The notes: generated by a model from the sequence alone, not told the origin. A DNA stretch of 64,000 nt from Amycolatopsis methanolica 239 (GCF_000739085.1 NZ_CP009110.1:2542001-2606000), one strand, 5' to 3'; positions 1-8,704 are shown, counted from the stretch's first letter. Numbers and translations are program-made.

Positions 1-402
1 GGGCGCGTGCCAGCACTTTCTCGCACACCTCACCGACGCGTTCCCGGGCGGCTCGCAGCCCCGGTGCGTCGGGTAGCGCGCTCGTGCAGAGCTCGGTCAC
101 GCCGCGGTCGATCGTCTGCAGCTCGCAGGTCCGCATGATCAGCTCGACCAGCCCGTCCCACGGGTCGTCCGCCTTCAGTGCCTGCTCGGCCTCGCCGGTT
201 CAGCGGTCGAGCAGGCCGCCGAACGCCGCCTCCACCAGGTCCATCCGTGTGGGAAACCGGCTGTAGAGCGTCCCGATCGCGACCCCGGCCCGCCGGGCGA
301 TCTCCTCCAGCGGCGCGTCCAGCCCCTTCTCGCCGAACACCTCGCGCGCGGCGGCGACCAGCAGCTCGCGGTTGCGCTGCGCGTCGCGGCGGAGGGGGCC
401 AC
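1..402 (-). pseudogene. TetR-family regulator, interrupted by an in-frame stop, open at the left edge
   Basis: The N-terminal helix-turn-helix region reads well: RRDAQRNRELLVAAAREVFG, then EEIARRAGVAIGTLYSRFPT and LVEAAFGGLLDR. A TGA at 202..200 follows at once. The same frame then resumes as a ligand-domain-like stretch (TGEAEQALKADDPWDGLVEL, then ELCTSALPDAPGLRAARERV) and runs off the left edge. The lesion is therefore one nonsense codon, not a frameshift. TetR proteins repress a divergent neighbour in response to a small ligand; here that neighbour is the damaged SDR gene at 396. The usual start codon and intergenic promoter are missing, because the TetR N-terminus abuts SDR coding sequence near 396-402. 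A sequencing error at the TGA is possible. Confidence 0.7.
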
Positions 403-983
403 GGCCCGCCGGTTCGGCGAGGAGGGCTACCAGGTCGCGCTGGTGGCGCGCGGCGCGGACCGGCTGGCGTCTCGACACGCACGGACGGCTGCTGTCGGAC
501 ATCGGGCCGGTCGACGTCGCGGTGATCAACGGCTCCGTGGACATGGCACGGCTGAAGCCGGTGCGCGACCTCGATGTGGAGACCCTGCGGGCGGTGTTCG
601 AGACCGTGGTCCTGGCGCCGGTGTCGCTGACGCGGCTGATGCTGCCGGGGATGCTGGAGCGTGGCTCGGGTGCGCTGCTCTACGGGTTCGGCTCGTCGGC
701 GAAGAACCCCGAGCCGGTGCTGGCCGGCGGTGGAGCGGCCCAGGGCTCGCTGCGCAACGATGTGCTCGCGCTGCGCGCCGCCGTGGCAGGCACGGGCGTC
801 ACCGCGGCCGGGATCACCATCGGTGCGCTCATCCGCGGCAGCGACGCCGAGAAGCTGTTCGACGCCTCGGAGGAGGCCCGCCGTGGCTTCGACCCGGAGC
901 GCGTCGACCCAGCCGACCTCGCCGAGATCCTGTGGGGCATGGCCACGACGGGGGAGCCGGCCGAGCAGGTGGTCGGGGTCTGA
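396..983 (+). pseudogene. Short-chain dehydrogenase remnant, 5' truncated with internal deletion
   Basis: The start reads ATARRFGEEGYQVALVARGA, the alpha1-beta2 part of an SDR Rossmann fold, but the first strand with its GxxxGxG loop is missing. Near 465-475 the frame changes and the sequence jumps to GPVDVAVINGS, the beta4/NNAG-equivalent region, so about 40-50 residues are lost. The rest (VSLTRLMLPGMLERGSGALL to the stop at 981-983) is intact. The canonical YxxxK motif is not clear, which fits a divergent SDR subfamily. The gene lies head to head with the broken TetR gene. One deletion seems to have removed the shared promoter and both starts. No working enzyme is expected. Confidence 0.65.
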
Positions 984-987
984 TCGC

Positions 988-1837
988 TCAGGTGGTCGCC
1001 ACCAGGAAGTCCTCGCCGCTCGACGGCCGCAGCCCGTCGGGCCGCCCGGTGAAGTACCGGTCGGCCAGCGCGGTTCCCGGCACGTGCCGCACGTGGGCGA
1101 AACCCGCCTCACGCGCCATTGTCAGCATCTCCTCCGGGGAGTAGAAGCTGACGATCGGGGTGCCGGAGTTCCGGGCTCCGCGTGTGCTCGTCTCGAGACC
1201 GCGCCGGTCCGCTTCGTCGACAAGTTCGACCGGCAGCAGGAAGGTCATGGCGAGTGTGGATCCCGGGGCGAGTCCGGCGATCTGGCGCAGAGTGGCGGCG
1301 GTGGTCCCCTTCGCGAGGTACATGGAGACGCCGGTCGAGGCGACGACAGCGCGCCTGCCCGGATCGAAACCTGCCGCGACCAGCCGGTCCAACCAGGACT
1401 GACCGGCTTCGAAGTCGACCGGCACCAGCCGGAGCCAGTCCGGCACCGGGTAGCCCAGTTCGGTCAGCCGCCGCCGTTTCCAGGCCCGCGTGCCGGGCTG
1501 GTCGATCTCGAACACCCGGAGGCGGCCGCCGAGCTCGGGCCGGCGTTGGGCGAAGGGAGTCCAGCCCGGCTCCGAGGACGACGTACTGGCCGGCACCGCG
1601 TCCGGCCTCGTCGAGGACCAGGTCTTCGACGAACCGGGCGCGAGCCACAACGCCCGCCCGGAAACTCCTGGTGGCGTCCGGGTCCATGTCCGGGCGCCGC
1701 CGCCAGTTGTCGCCCGGCGCGGCGAGCCGCAGGCCGATGTCGTCGCCGAACACCGGTGGCGGGGCGTCGACGTCGAGGTGCATCGCCCGCCACAGCGCCA
1801 CCCGGACCGTGATGTGGTCCGGTTCCACCGGCGTCAC
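988..1837 (-). pseudogene. Class I SAM-dependent methyltransferase (leucine carboxyl methyltransferase-like family), one frameshift
   Basis: The likely start is the GTG at 1837, overlapping the VOC stop as GTGA. The first frame gives EPDHITVRVALWRAMHLDVD and then the SAM-binding strand QYVVLGAGLDS. At about 1557 an extra C shifts the frame, and the protein continues as FAQRRPELGGRLRVFEIDQP (the acidic end of beta2), AVVASTGVSMYL, and a C-terminal EEMLTMAREAGFAHVR. With the frameshift repaired it is about 283 residues, normal for actinobacterial proteins of this family, which methylate small molecules or carboxylates. It would be the third gene of an RHH-VOC-methyltransferase operon. The indel lies in a short C-run, so a base-calling error cannot be excluded. 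Confidence 0.7.
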
Positions 1838-2177
1838 TTCCCGGCCGGGGCCTGCAGCGACCAGAGCCGCCCGTCCGGATCGCGCACGGTCGCTTCCCGC
1901 GTGCCGTAGTGGGTGTCCTCGAACGGGGTGACGACCTCGACGCCCGGGCCGGGCTCGAACGCGTCCGCGTCGGGAACCGCGAGCACGATCCGGGTCTGCG
2001 GCGTGCGGTCCTCGGGCACCTCGGCGATGAAGACGTACGGGCCGTCGCCGTTGCGGAGCCGGCCCGAGTTGTGGTCGGTCTCGAAGTCGAGCGTGCACCC
2101 CAGGGACTGGAAGAACTTCGCGGCCCTGCCCCAGTTGCGGGTTCCAGGAACACCGCCGCGAACCCGTCGGTGGCCAT
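1834..2177 (-). pseudogene. VOC (glyoxalase/bleomycin-resistance) family protein, one frameshift
   Basis: The ATG at 2177 has a purine-rich ribosome site (GGAAGGGGAG) inside the end of the upstream RHH gene. The first 13 residues are MATDGFAAVFLEP. One base is then missing from a C-run near 2140, and the next frame continues RNWGRAAKFFQSLGCTLDFE, ending in VEVVTPFEDTHYGTREATVR and DPDGRLWSLQAPAGK. That is a typical single VOC beta-alpha-beta-beta-beta protein of about 114 residues. The family binds metals and small hydrophobic ligands or confers antibiotic sequestration; the substrate here is unknown. Its stop overlaps the methyltransferase start, so the two were translationally coupled. Confidence 0.7.
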
Positions 2178-2178
2178 G

Positions 2179-2355
2179 TCAGCTCCCCTTCCGCGCGTTC
2201 GGCTGTCCGTCGGACGGGCCGGCGAGGTAGGCCCGCAACGCGTCGGCGACCAGCGCCGACAGCGACGATCCCGACTCGATGGCACGGTGCTTGACCTGCT
2301 TGATCAGGCCGACCGGCAGGTAGACGTTGAACTGCTTGACTTCCTCGTCGCCCAC
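2179..2355 (-). CDS. Small ribbon-helix-helix (CopG-like) DNA-binding protein
   Basis: This 58-residue gene starts at GTG 2355 and is easy to miss. It encodes [20 protein letters not shown] followed by [20 protein letters not shown] and RAYLAG. The [11 protein letters not shown] beta-strand followed by two helices is the ribbon-helix-helix fold of dimeric repressors. The stop is one base before the VOC start, so the gene heads the RHH-VOC-methyltransferase operon and probably autoregulates it. In many actinobacteria a small RHH gene sits directly before a VOC gene. It is intact although both genes downstream carry frameshifts. Confidence 0.7.
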   Translation of the reverse strand: MGDEEVKQFNVYLPVGLIKQVKHRAIESGSSLSALVADALRAYLAGPSDGQPNARKGS

Positions 2356-2419
2356 GAGCCGGGGCTAGCAAGCTAGGCGGAAGGCTCCGCTGTCCCGGAA
2401 GTGTGGTGTCAGGCCGGGG

Positions 2420-3454
2420 TCAGGCGGGTTTGCGGGCGACGATCAGGTCCCGCAGGATCGCCTGGTCCACCCGGTGCTCGAACCCCTCCCACGGCCCGGA
2501 GGAGCGGACTTCCAGGCCGGCCCGGCCGAGGATGCCGGCGATCTCGTCGCGCTTGGCGACGTGCGTGTTCCAGCTCAGGCCCAGCGCGCCACCCGGCTTG
2601 AGCACGCGCGCCCACACCGGCACGGCGGCCGCCAGCAGGTCCCGGGGGCTCCGCGCGAGTTCGTCGGGCTGGTGGCTGCCGTGCTGGACGCCGTAGGGCG
2701 CGTCGGCGACCACGACGTCCGCCGAGCCTGCCTTGAGCAGCTCGTCGGTGGTGAGGGTGTCGGCGTTGAAGAACGTGACGTGGCGCGCGTCGCCGGCCTT
2801 CCAGCGTTCCTTGTCCAGCGCGTAGGAGATCTCCAGGCGCTGGCCCAGGCGGTGCTTGTGCCGCCGCAGCGGACCGGAGTCGGCGTTGTGCTTGACGCGC
2901 TTCTGCCGCAGCCAGGTCTTGATGAACCGTTCGTAGGCCTCGAAATCCCGCTTGTCGACGTCCAGTCCGGTCGCGTCCAGGCCGTACATCATCGCCTGGT
3001 TCAGCGTGGTCCCGCGGCCGCACAACGGGTCCACCACGTGCAGCGGCCGGTCCAGGAACTCGGTGGGCCGGGACCGGGAGAGCAGCGTGACGTTGAGCAG
3101 CAGTTTGGTGAACAGCTCGTTGGTCTTGCCCGGGTACTTCTGGATCGTCAGCAGGTCGGAGTCGAGCTTGTCCAGCGGCGCGATCTCCAGCGGGCGCAGT
3201 AGATCGCCGCTGAACTCGAACAGCGCGTACAGCGACGAGAGGTTCGACAGCAGCCGGAGGTCCTCTTCGGACAGCGGCTCCGCGGTGGTGAACGTGACGT
3301 AGGTGACGCCGCCGATCCGGCGCTCGCCGATCTCGGCCGGCGGCGTGCGCAGTGCCTCGCCGAACACGGTCAGTTCGGCGCGCAGCAGACCGGCGGAGGC
3401 GTCCGCGTAGACGCGGTTGGCGCCGGGGTAGAGGAGGATCCCGTAGTCGAACAT
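2420..3454 (-). CDS. Trm11-like RNA/DNA methyltransferase
   Basis: This 344-residue protein has a THUMP-like N-terminal half and a class I methyltransferase C-terminal half. The SAM-binding motif VDPLCGRGTT is at residues 141-150, the acidic motif GLDVDKRDF follows, and the catalytic motif IV is DAPYG at 251-255, as in Trm11/TrmG10 enzymes that make N2-methylguanosine in tRNA. The start MFDYGILLYPGANRVYADAS fits family N-termini. No Shine-Dalgarno is present; a TACGCT hexamer lies 8 nt upstream, so the mRNA is probably leaderless. It diverges from nrnA across only 24 bp. The substrate (tRNA or other) is inferred from the family. Confidence 0.75.
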   Translation of the reverse strand: MFDYGILLYPGANRVYADASAGLLRAELTVFGEALRTPPAEIGERRIGGVTYVTFTTAEPLSEEDLRLLSNLSSLYALFEFSGDLLRPLEIAPLDKLDSDLLTIQKYPGKTNELFTKLLLNVTLLSRSRPTEFLDRPLHVVDPLCGRGTTLNQAMMYGLDATGLDVDKRDFEAYERFIKTWLRQKRVKHNADSGPLRRHKHRLGQRLEISYALDKERWKAGDARHVTFFNADTLTTDELLKAGSADVVVADAPYGVQHGSHQPDELARSPRDLLAAAVPVWARVLKPGGALGLSWNTHVAKRDEIAGILGRAGLEVRSSGPWEGFEHRVDQAILRDLIVARKPA

Positions 3455-3478
3455 CGGGAAAAAGCGTAGCTTGCCCGC
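3455..3478. promoter_or_regulatory. 24-bp bidirectional promoter with overlapping -10 hexamers
   Basis: The whole space between the Trm11-like gene and nrnA is 24 bp. On the plus strand TAGCTT (3467-3472) lies 6 nt before the nrnA ATG. On the minus strand TACGCT (3468-3463) lies 8 nt before the methyltransferase ATG. The two hexamers share two bases. Both fit the actinobacterial TANNNT -10 box of leaderless genes, so each transcript would start at or next to its start codon and the -35 regions would lie inside the opposite gene. Confidence 0.55.
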
Positions 3479-4480
3479 ATGAGCACCTCCGCCCAGCTCG
3501 ACTTCCCGCGCGCCGCAGGGCTGCTGCGGGAAGCGAACGACGTCACCCTGCTGGCCCACGTCCGCCCGGACGCCGACGCGCTCGGCAGCGCGCTGGCCCT
3601 CGGTCGCGCGCTCTACCAGCGGGGCGCGACGGTGCGCGTGTCTTTCGCCGAGCCGGCCGAGGTGCCGGAGAGCCTGCGCGGCCTGGACGCCGACAACCTG
3701 TTCGTGCCCGCCGACGAGGTGCCGCCGTCGGCGGGGCTGCTGATCTGCCTGGACACGCCGAGCCCGGCGCGGCTGGGTTCGCTGGCCGGGCGGGTGGACG
3801 CGACGCGCGCCGCCGGGGGCGAGGTGCTCGTGGTCGACCACCACGCGTCGAACCTGCGGTACGGCTCGGTGCACCTGGTCGACGACACCGCCGAGGCGAC
3901 CGCGGTGCTGGTGCTGGCGCTGCTGGACGAGCTGGGGGTGGCGCTGGACGAGCCGATCGCGCGGTGCCTGTACGCCGGGCTGGTCACCGACACGGGTGGC
4001 TTCCGGCGGGCGCGGCCGTCGACCCACCGCGCGGCGGCCCGGCTGCTCGAGGCCGGGGTCGACCCGGACCGGCTCGCGCGGGAGATCATCGACGACCACC
4101 CGTTCGCGTGGCTGCCGATGCTGTCGACCGTCCTGGCGTCCGCGCGGCTGGAGCCGGAGTCGGCGCAGGGGTTCGGGCTCGTGCACGCCGTGGTGACCGC
4201 CGACGTGGCCGCGACGGTGCGGCTGGAGGAGGTCGAGGGCGTGGTGGACGTGATCCGCTCGACGCGCGAGGCCGAGGTCGCGGTGGTGCTGAAGGAGCAG
4301 GCGCCGGGGGAGTGGTCGGTGTCGTTCCGGGCGATCGGCAAGATCGACGTCTCCCAGGCCGCCCGCAGCCTCGGCGGCGGAGGCCACCGGCTGGCGGCAG
4401 GCTGCACGATCCACGGCACGGCCGAGGAGGGCCTGGCGATGGTGCGGCGTGCGCTGGAGGAGGCGCCGCTGCTGGGCTGA
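3479..4480 (+). CDS. nrnA: DHH-family bifunctional oligoribonuclease/PAP phosphatase NrnA
   Basis: This 333-residue enzyme degrades nano-RNA and dephosphorylates 3'-phosphoadenosine 5'-phosphate. The DHH domain shows HVRPDADALGS (residues 27-37), a DTPSPAR metal loop (92-98) and the signature VVDHHASN (118-125). The DHHA1 domain ends with the substrate loop SLGGGGHRLAAGC. Length is normal. In actinobacteria nrnA lies between rbfA/infB and the dinF-like MATE gene with truB next, and the same order to the right is kept here. The usual upstream partner rbfA is absent; a Trm11-like gene diverges instead. Translation is probably leaderless. Confidence 0.9.
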   Translation: MSTSAQLDFPRAAGLLREANDVTLLAHVRPDADALGSALALGRALYQRGATVRVSFAEPAEVPESLRGLDADNLFVPADEVPPSAGLLICLDTPSPARLGSLAGRVDATRAAGGEVLVVDHHASNLRYGSVHLVDDTAEATAVLVLALLDELGVALDEPIARCLYAGLVTDTGGFRRARPSTHRAAARLLEAGVDPDRLAREIIDDHPFAWLPMLSTVLASARLEPESAQGFGLVHAVVTADVAATVRLEEVEGVVDVIRSTREAEVAVVLKEQAPGEWSVSFRAIGKIDVSQAARSLGGGGHRLAAGCTIHGTAEEGLAMVRRALEEAPLLG

Positions 4481-4489
4481 CCTGGAGAG

Positions 4490-4800
4490 GTCTGCCGACC
4501 CGGCGGTCCCGGCGCCGCGGAGCGGCGGGCACTTCGCTGCTGGTGGCCCAGCGGTCTGGCCGTGACCTTGCGGTCCCGCGCCGCAGAGCGGCGCTTCACC
4601 GCGGGTGGCGGGCCCCCCGGGAGCAACTGCCCCCGCCGGCGGGGAGCTGCCGCCCCCGCCGGGAGCTGCCGCCTCGCCGAAAGCTGCCCTTCCGGAGGGA
4701 GCTACCGCGCCTGCTGGGGGGCTGCCGCACCTGCCGGGAGCTCCGGCCATGCCGGCCACGGCCCCGCGATCCCAGCGCCGCTGAGCGGCGGTTGGCCTCG
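4490..4800. repeat. GC-rich intergenic region with degenerate tandem and dispersed repeats
   Basis: The 425-bp gap between nrnA and the MATE gene holds no convincing gene. Between about 4615 and 4745 a roughly 20-bp unit recurs five to six times with drift, its core being GGGAGCTGCCGC followed by a C-rich spacer. A second element, GCGGTCCCGGCGCCGCGGAG and relatives, occurs near 4503, 4569 and 4765; each carries the inverted repeat GCGCCGC/GCGGCGC. Several long frames cross the region only because stops are rare at this GC content. Function is unknown; transcript end or nucleoid site are possible. Confidence 0.5.
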
Positions 4801-4905
4801 AGTGGCGGCCCCCTTCCGGAGCGGCCACCCCCTCCGGGGAGGGCGGCGCCGCCAAGCCGCGGCCGCGCGGCTGATCTTGTCGGTGCCCCCGGTTAACCTG
4901 CCCTC

Positions 4906-6228
4906 GTGTCCGAAACCGTGGAAACCGCCGGGGAGAAGGTGCCTGCCAGGCGCGTGCTGGGCCTGGCGGTGCCGGCGCTGGGGGTCCTCGCGGCCGAGCC
5001 GTTGTACGTCCTGGTCGACACGGCCGTCGTCGGGCATCTGGGGGCCCTTCCGCTGGCCGGGCTCGCCGTCGGCGGGGTCGTGCTGGCCCAGGTCTCGACC
5101 CAGCTGACGTTCCTGTCCTACGGCACCACCTCGCGCACCGCCCGCCTGCACGGGGCGGGCCGGCGCGCCGAAGCGGTCAGCGAAGGTGTCCAGGCGACCT
5201 GGCTGGCGGTCCTCGTCGGCCTGGTCGTGCTCGGCGCGGGGCAGCTGCTCGCGGGCCCGGTCGCGCGGGTCCTGTCCGGCAGTGACGAGGTCGCCGCGGC
5301 GGCCGTGTCCTGGCTGCGCATCGCGTTGTTCGGGGCGCCGCTGATCCTGATCACGATGGCGGGCAACGGCTGGATGCGCGGAGTGCAGGACGCGGTCCGC
5401 CCGCTGCGGTACGTCCTGGCCGGCAACGGGATCTCCGCGGTCCTCTGCCCGCTGCTCGTCTACGTCGCGGACTGGGGGCTCGAAGGGTCGGCCGTCGCGA
5501 ACGTCGTCGCCCAGGTGATCAGCGCCGGGTTGTTCCTGCGGGCCCTCGTGGCCGAGAAGGTGTCGCTCAAGCCGCACCCGAAGGTGATGCGCGCGCAGCT
5601 CGGCCTGGGCCGGGACCTGGTGCTGCGCAGCCTCGCCTTCCAGGCCTGCTTCGTCTCCGCCGCCGCGGTCGCGGCCCGCACCTCGACGGCGGCCGTCGGC
5701 GCGCACCAGATCGTGCTGCAGCTGTGGACGTTCCTCTCCCTCGTGCTGGACTCGGTCGCCATTGCGGCCCAGTCGCTGGTCGGGGCGGCGCTGGGGGCGG
5801 GCTCGGCGCGGCAGGCGCGCGGTGTGGCCGGGCAGATCACGCGCTACGGGCTGATCATGGGCTGTTTCCTCGGCGTGGTGTTCGCGGCGGTGTCGCAGGT
5901 GCTGCCGCACGCGTTCACGTCCGACCCTGGCGTGCTCGGCGAGGTGCCGCACGCCTGGTGGTTCTTCGTGGCGCTGCAACCGATCGCGGGCGTGGTGTTC
6001 GCGCTGGACGGAGTGCTCCTCGGCGCGGGCGACGCGGCCTTCCTCCGCACCGCGACGCTCGTCAGCGCCGCCCTCGGGTTCCTGCCGCTGATCTGGGCCT
6101 CGCTCGGCTTCGGCTGGGGGCTGACCGGCATCTGGACCGGCCTGTCGCTGTTCATGGTGCTGCGCCTGACCGCGGTGGTGGCCCGCTGGCGCTCGGACGG
6201 CTGGACCGTGATCGGCGCGGTCCGCTGA
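4906..6228 (+). CDS. MATE-family efflux transporter (DinF-like)
   Basis: The 440-residue protein is predicted to have twelve membrane helices in two related halves, the MATE layout of drug or metabolite/cation antiporters. It starts at GTG 4906; TAACCT lies 7 nt upstream and no Shine-Dalgarno is visible, so it is probably leaderless. Family-like segments include EPLYVLVDTAVVGHLGALPL in helix 1-2 and GNGWMRGVQDAVRPLRYV near residue 150. In actinobacteria this DinF-type MATE gene is a regular neighbour of nrnA and truB. The substrate is not known. Confidence 0.88.
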   Translation: MSETVETAGEKVPARRVLGLAVPALGVLAAEPLYVLVDTAVVGHLGALPLAGLAVGGVVLAQVSTQLTFLSYGTTSRTARLHGAGRRAEAVSEGVQATWLAVLVGLVVLGAGQLLAGPVARVLSGSDEVAAAAVSWLRIALFGAPLILITMAGNGWMRGVQDAVRPLRYVLAGNGISAVLCPLLVYVADWGLEGSAVANVVAQVISAGLFLRALVAEKVSLKPHPKVMRAQLGLGRDLVLRSLAFQACFVSAAAVAARTSTAAVGAHQIVLQLWTFLSLVLDSVAIAAQSLVGAALGAGSARQARGVAGQITRYGLIMGCFLGVVFAAVSQVLPHAFTSDPGVLGEVPHAWWFFVALQPIAGVVFALDGVLLGAGDAAFLRTATLVSAALGFLPLIWASLGFGWGLTGIWTGLSLFMVLRLTAVVARWRSDGWTVIGAVR

Positions 6229-6373
6229 ACGGGTGGCCCGCGCTGGGCCGTGTGGCTGAAAACACCCCGGTAACAGGTAAGTTTCAGCCTTGCATAGGCG
6301 ATACAACTATCGGGACGGCGATGCGGGCGTCCCCGTGTCGTTGTCGCCCACTCCGCTCCGGGAGGAATCCTTC

Positions 6374-7705
6374 GTGCCGCCGCAGCAGGCACCCGTGACC
6401 GGCAAGGCCAGCCGCCGGTCGTGGTTCATCTGGTTCACCGCCGCCATCGTCTACCTCCTCTCCGTCTTCCACCGCACCTCGTTCGGGGTCGCCGGGCTGG
6501 AAGCCGCCGACCGGTTCGGGGTCGGCGCCGCCGCGCTCTCCACGTTCACCGTCCTGCAGGTCGGTGTGTATGCCGCGATGCAGATCCCCACCGGCGTCCT
6601 CGTCGACCGCTTCGGGCCGCGCAACGTCCTCACCGCCGCGCTGCTGTTCCTCGGCCTCGGCCAGGTCCTCGTCGCCGTCGCGGACACCTACGCGCTGGGC
6701 CTGCTCGCGCGCGGTGTGCTCGGCTTCGGTGACGCGCTCACCTTCGTCAGCGTGCTGCGCCTGATCGCCGCGCACTTCCCGGGCCGCCAGTACGCCGTGG
6801 TCACCAGCTTCACCACGGCGATCGGCTTCCTCGGCAACCTCGCCGCGACCGTCCCGCTCACCCTGCTGCTCGCCGGCCCCGGCTGGACTCCGACGTTCCT
6901 CGCCGCCGGCCTGATCACCGCGATCTACTCGGCCGTCGTCGCGGGCCGCGTCCGCGACACCCCGGCCGGCGCCACCCCGAAGGCCGGCCCGGTCAACGCG
7001 CGTCAGCTGGCCCGCCAGGTCCGCACGGCGTGGCGCGTCCCCGGCACCCGCCTCGGTTTCTGGGTGCACTTCTCGACGATGTTCGCCCCGAACGTGCTGA
7101 CCCTGTTGTGGGGCGTGCCGTTCCTGGTGCAGGGCCAGGGCCGCCCGGCCGCGACCGCCAGCGCCCTGCTGACCGTGTTCGTGTTCGGCTCGATGATCGG
7201 CGGCCCGCTGGTCGGCAGCATCATCTCCGCCCGCCCCGGCACCCGGATGCCGCTGGTGCTCGGCTACCTCGCCGGCGCCGCCGCGGTCTGGGCCGTGCTG
7301 CTGAGCTGGCCGGGGCAGATCCCGGTCGGCGTGCTGGTGGCCGCGTTCGCGTTCCTGTCGCTGGGCGGCCCGGCGTCGATGATCGGGTTCGCGCTGGCCC
7401 GCGACTACAACCCGCTGACCCGCGTGGGCACCGCGACCGGCGTGGTCAACGTCGGCGGGTTCGTCGCCACCACGCTCACCGCGCTGGCGGTCGGCGTGCT
7501 GCTGCAGCTCACCGGCGGCCAGTTCCGGCTCGCGCTGCTGGCCGTCGTCGCGGTGCTCGTGCTGGGCACGTTCCGCATGCTGGTGTGGTGGCTGCGCGCC
7601 CGCGCCGAGCTGTTCGCCGCGCAGGAGCGGGGCGAGCACGTGCCGGTGCAGGTCCGCCGTCACGTGTGGGACGCGCCCACCCGGAAGGTCCCGTCAGCCG
7701 CGTAA
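6374..7705 (+). CDS. MFS transporter
   Basis: Twelve-helix major facilitator protein of 443 residues. I choose the GTG at 6374 because GGGAGGAA stands six bases before it. An in-frame TTG at 6290 would add 28 residues without transporter character. Motif A-like loops appear as DRFGPRNVLTAALLFLGLGQ after helix 2, and the C-half shows RDYNPLTRVGTATGVVNVGG before helix 11, typical of the actinobacterial NarK/sugar-phosphate-like clade. The substrate is not predictable. It sits between the MATE gene and truB, with truB starting 24 bp later. Confidence 0.85.
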   Translation: MPPQQAPVTGKASRRSWFIWFTAAIVYLLSVFHRTSFGVAGLEAADRFGVGAAALSTFTVLQVGVYAAMQIPTGVLVDRFGPRNVLTAALLFLGLGQVLVAVADTYALGLLARGVLGFGDALTFVSVLRLIAAHFPGRQYAVVTSFTTAIGFLGNLAATVPLTLLLAGPGWTPTFLAAGLITAIYSAVVAGRVRDTPAGATPKAGPVNARQLARQVRTAWRVPGTRLGFWVHFSTMFAPNVLTLLWGVPFLVQGQGRPAATASALLTVFVFGSMIGGPLVGSIISARPGTRMPLVLGYLAGAAAVWAVLLSWPGQIPVGVLVAAFAFLSLGGPASMIGFALARDYNPLTRVGTATGVVNVGGFVATTLTALAVGVLLQLTGGQFRLALLAVVAVLVLGTFRMLVWWLRARAELFAAQERGEHVPVQVRRHVWDAPTRKVPSAA

Positions 7706-7729
7706 CGGCGCCCCGTAAGGTTTCCAGCC

Positions 7730-8641
7730 GTGTCCCAGCCGAAGACTCGACGCCCCGCGCCCCCGCCCGGCCTGCTCGTGGTGGACAAACCACCGGGCAT
7801 GACCTCACACGACGTGGTGGCGCGGGTGCGCCGGATCATGGGCACTCGCAAGGTCGGGCACGCCGGCACGCTCGACCCGATGGCCACCGGCGTGCTGGTG
7901 CTGGGCGTCGAGCGGGCGACCAAGCTGCTGGGCCACCTCGCGCTGGACCGCAAGACCTACCTCGCCACGCTGGCCCTCGGCGTCTCGACCACCACCGACG
8001 ACGCCGAGGGCGAGCACACCGCCACCGCGGACCCGGACACGCTGGCCGCCGTCACCGACGAGGCGATCGCGTCCGGGATCGCCGCGCTCACCGGGGAGAT
8101 CCAGCAGGTCCCGAGCGCGGTGAGCGCGGTGAAGATCGCCGGCAAGCGGGCGTACGCGCGGGTGCGGGCCGGTGAAGAGGTCGCGCTCAAGCCGCGGCCG
8201 GTCACCGTGTACCGGTTCGACCTGCTCGCCACCCGCCGCGCCGCCGGCCGCATCGAGCTGGACGCCGTCGTCGAGTGCTCGTCGGGCACCTACGTGCGGG
8301 CGCTGGCCCGCGACCTCGGCGCGGCGCTCGGCGTCGGCGGTCACCTCGCCGCGTTGCGCCGCACCACGGTCGGCCCGTTCGGCATCGCCGCGGCGCGCAC
8401 GCTGGAGCAGCTGGAGGAGAAGCCGGAGCTGTCGTTCGACCTCAACGAGGCCGTCAGCGCCGCCTTCCCCCGGTATGACGTCGATGCGGCCACCGCCAGG
8501 GCTGTCCGGTATGGACAGCAGGTCCGCGCGTCCGGCCTGGAGGGCACTTACGGCGTGTTCGACCCGGACGGCCAAGTGCTCGCTCTCGCCGTCGATGCCG
8601 GCGGCGTGGCCCGCTCGGTGGTCGTCTTGGCTCCGGCCTAG
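7730..8641 (+). CDS. truB: tRNA pseudouridine(55) synthase TruB
   Basis: A 303-residue enzyme that isomerises U55 in the T-loop of tRNAs. The N-terminus LLVVDKPPGMTSHDVVARVR and the catalytic segment GHAGTLDPMATGVL (Asp in GTLDP) are textbook TruB; the family YARVRAGEEV and SGTYVRALARDLG motifs follow. The C-terminal actinobacterial extension is present. Start GTG 7730 has TAAGGT 8 nt upstream and no ribosome site, so it is probably leaderless. It is followed 63 bp later by ribF, as in most actinobacteria. Confidence 0.95.
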   Translation: MSQPKTRRPAPPPGLLVVDKPPGMTSHDVVARVRRIMGTRKVGHAGTLDPMATGVLVLGVERATKLLGHLALDRKTYLATLALGVSTTTDDAEGEHTATADPDTLAAVTDEAIASGIAALTGEIQQVPSAVSAVKIAGKRAYARVRAGEEVALKPRPVTVYRFDLLATRRAAGRIELDAVVECSSGTYVRALARDLGAALGVGGHLAALRRTTVGPFGIAAARTLEQLEEKPELSFDLNEAVSAAFPRYDVDAATARAVRYGQQVRASGLEGTYGVFDPDGQVLALAVDAGGVARSVVVLAPA

Positions 8642-8704
8642 GGCCGGCCGCTTCCCCGCCACCACCCTCGACGGACGCGCTTCGCGCGGCAGTACGCTGC
8701 ATGC

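Noticed and set aside
30-1112. 360-codon minus-strand open frame over TetR/SDR
   Set aside because: Arg/Pro/Gly-rich with no domain; it is a shadow of the SDR remnant and of TetR in another frame.
2420-4855. Very long minus-strand frame ending with the Trm11-like protein
   Set aside because: Only the part from ATG 3454 has family features; the upstream 460 codons are antisense to nrnA and the repeat block.
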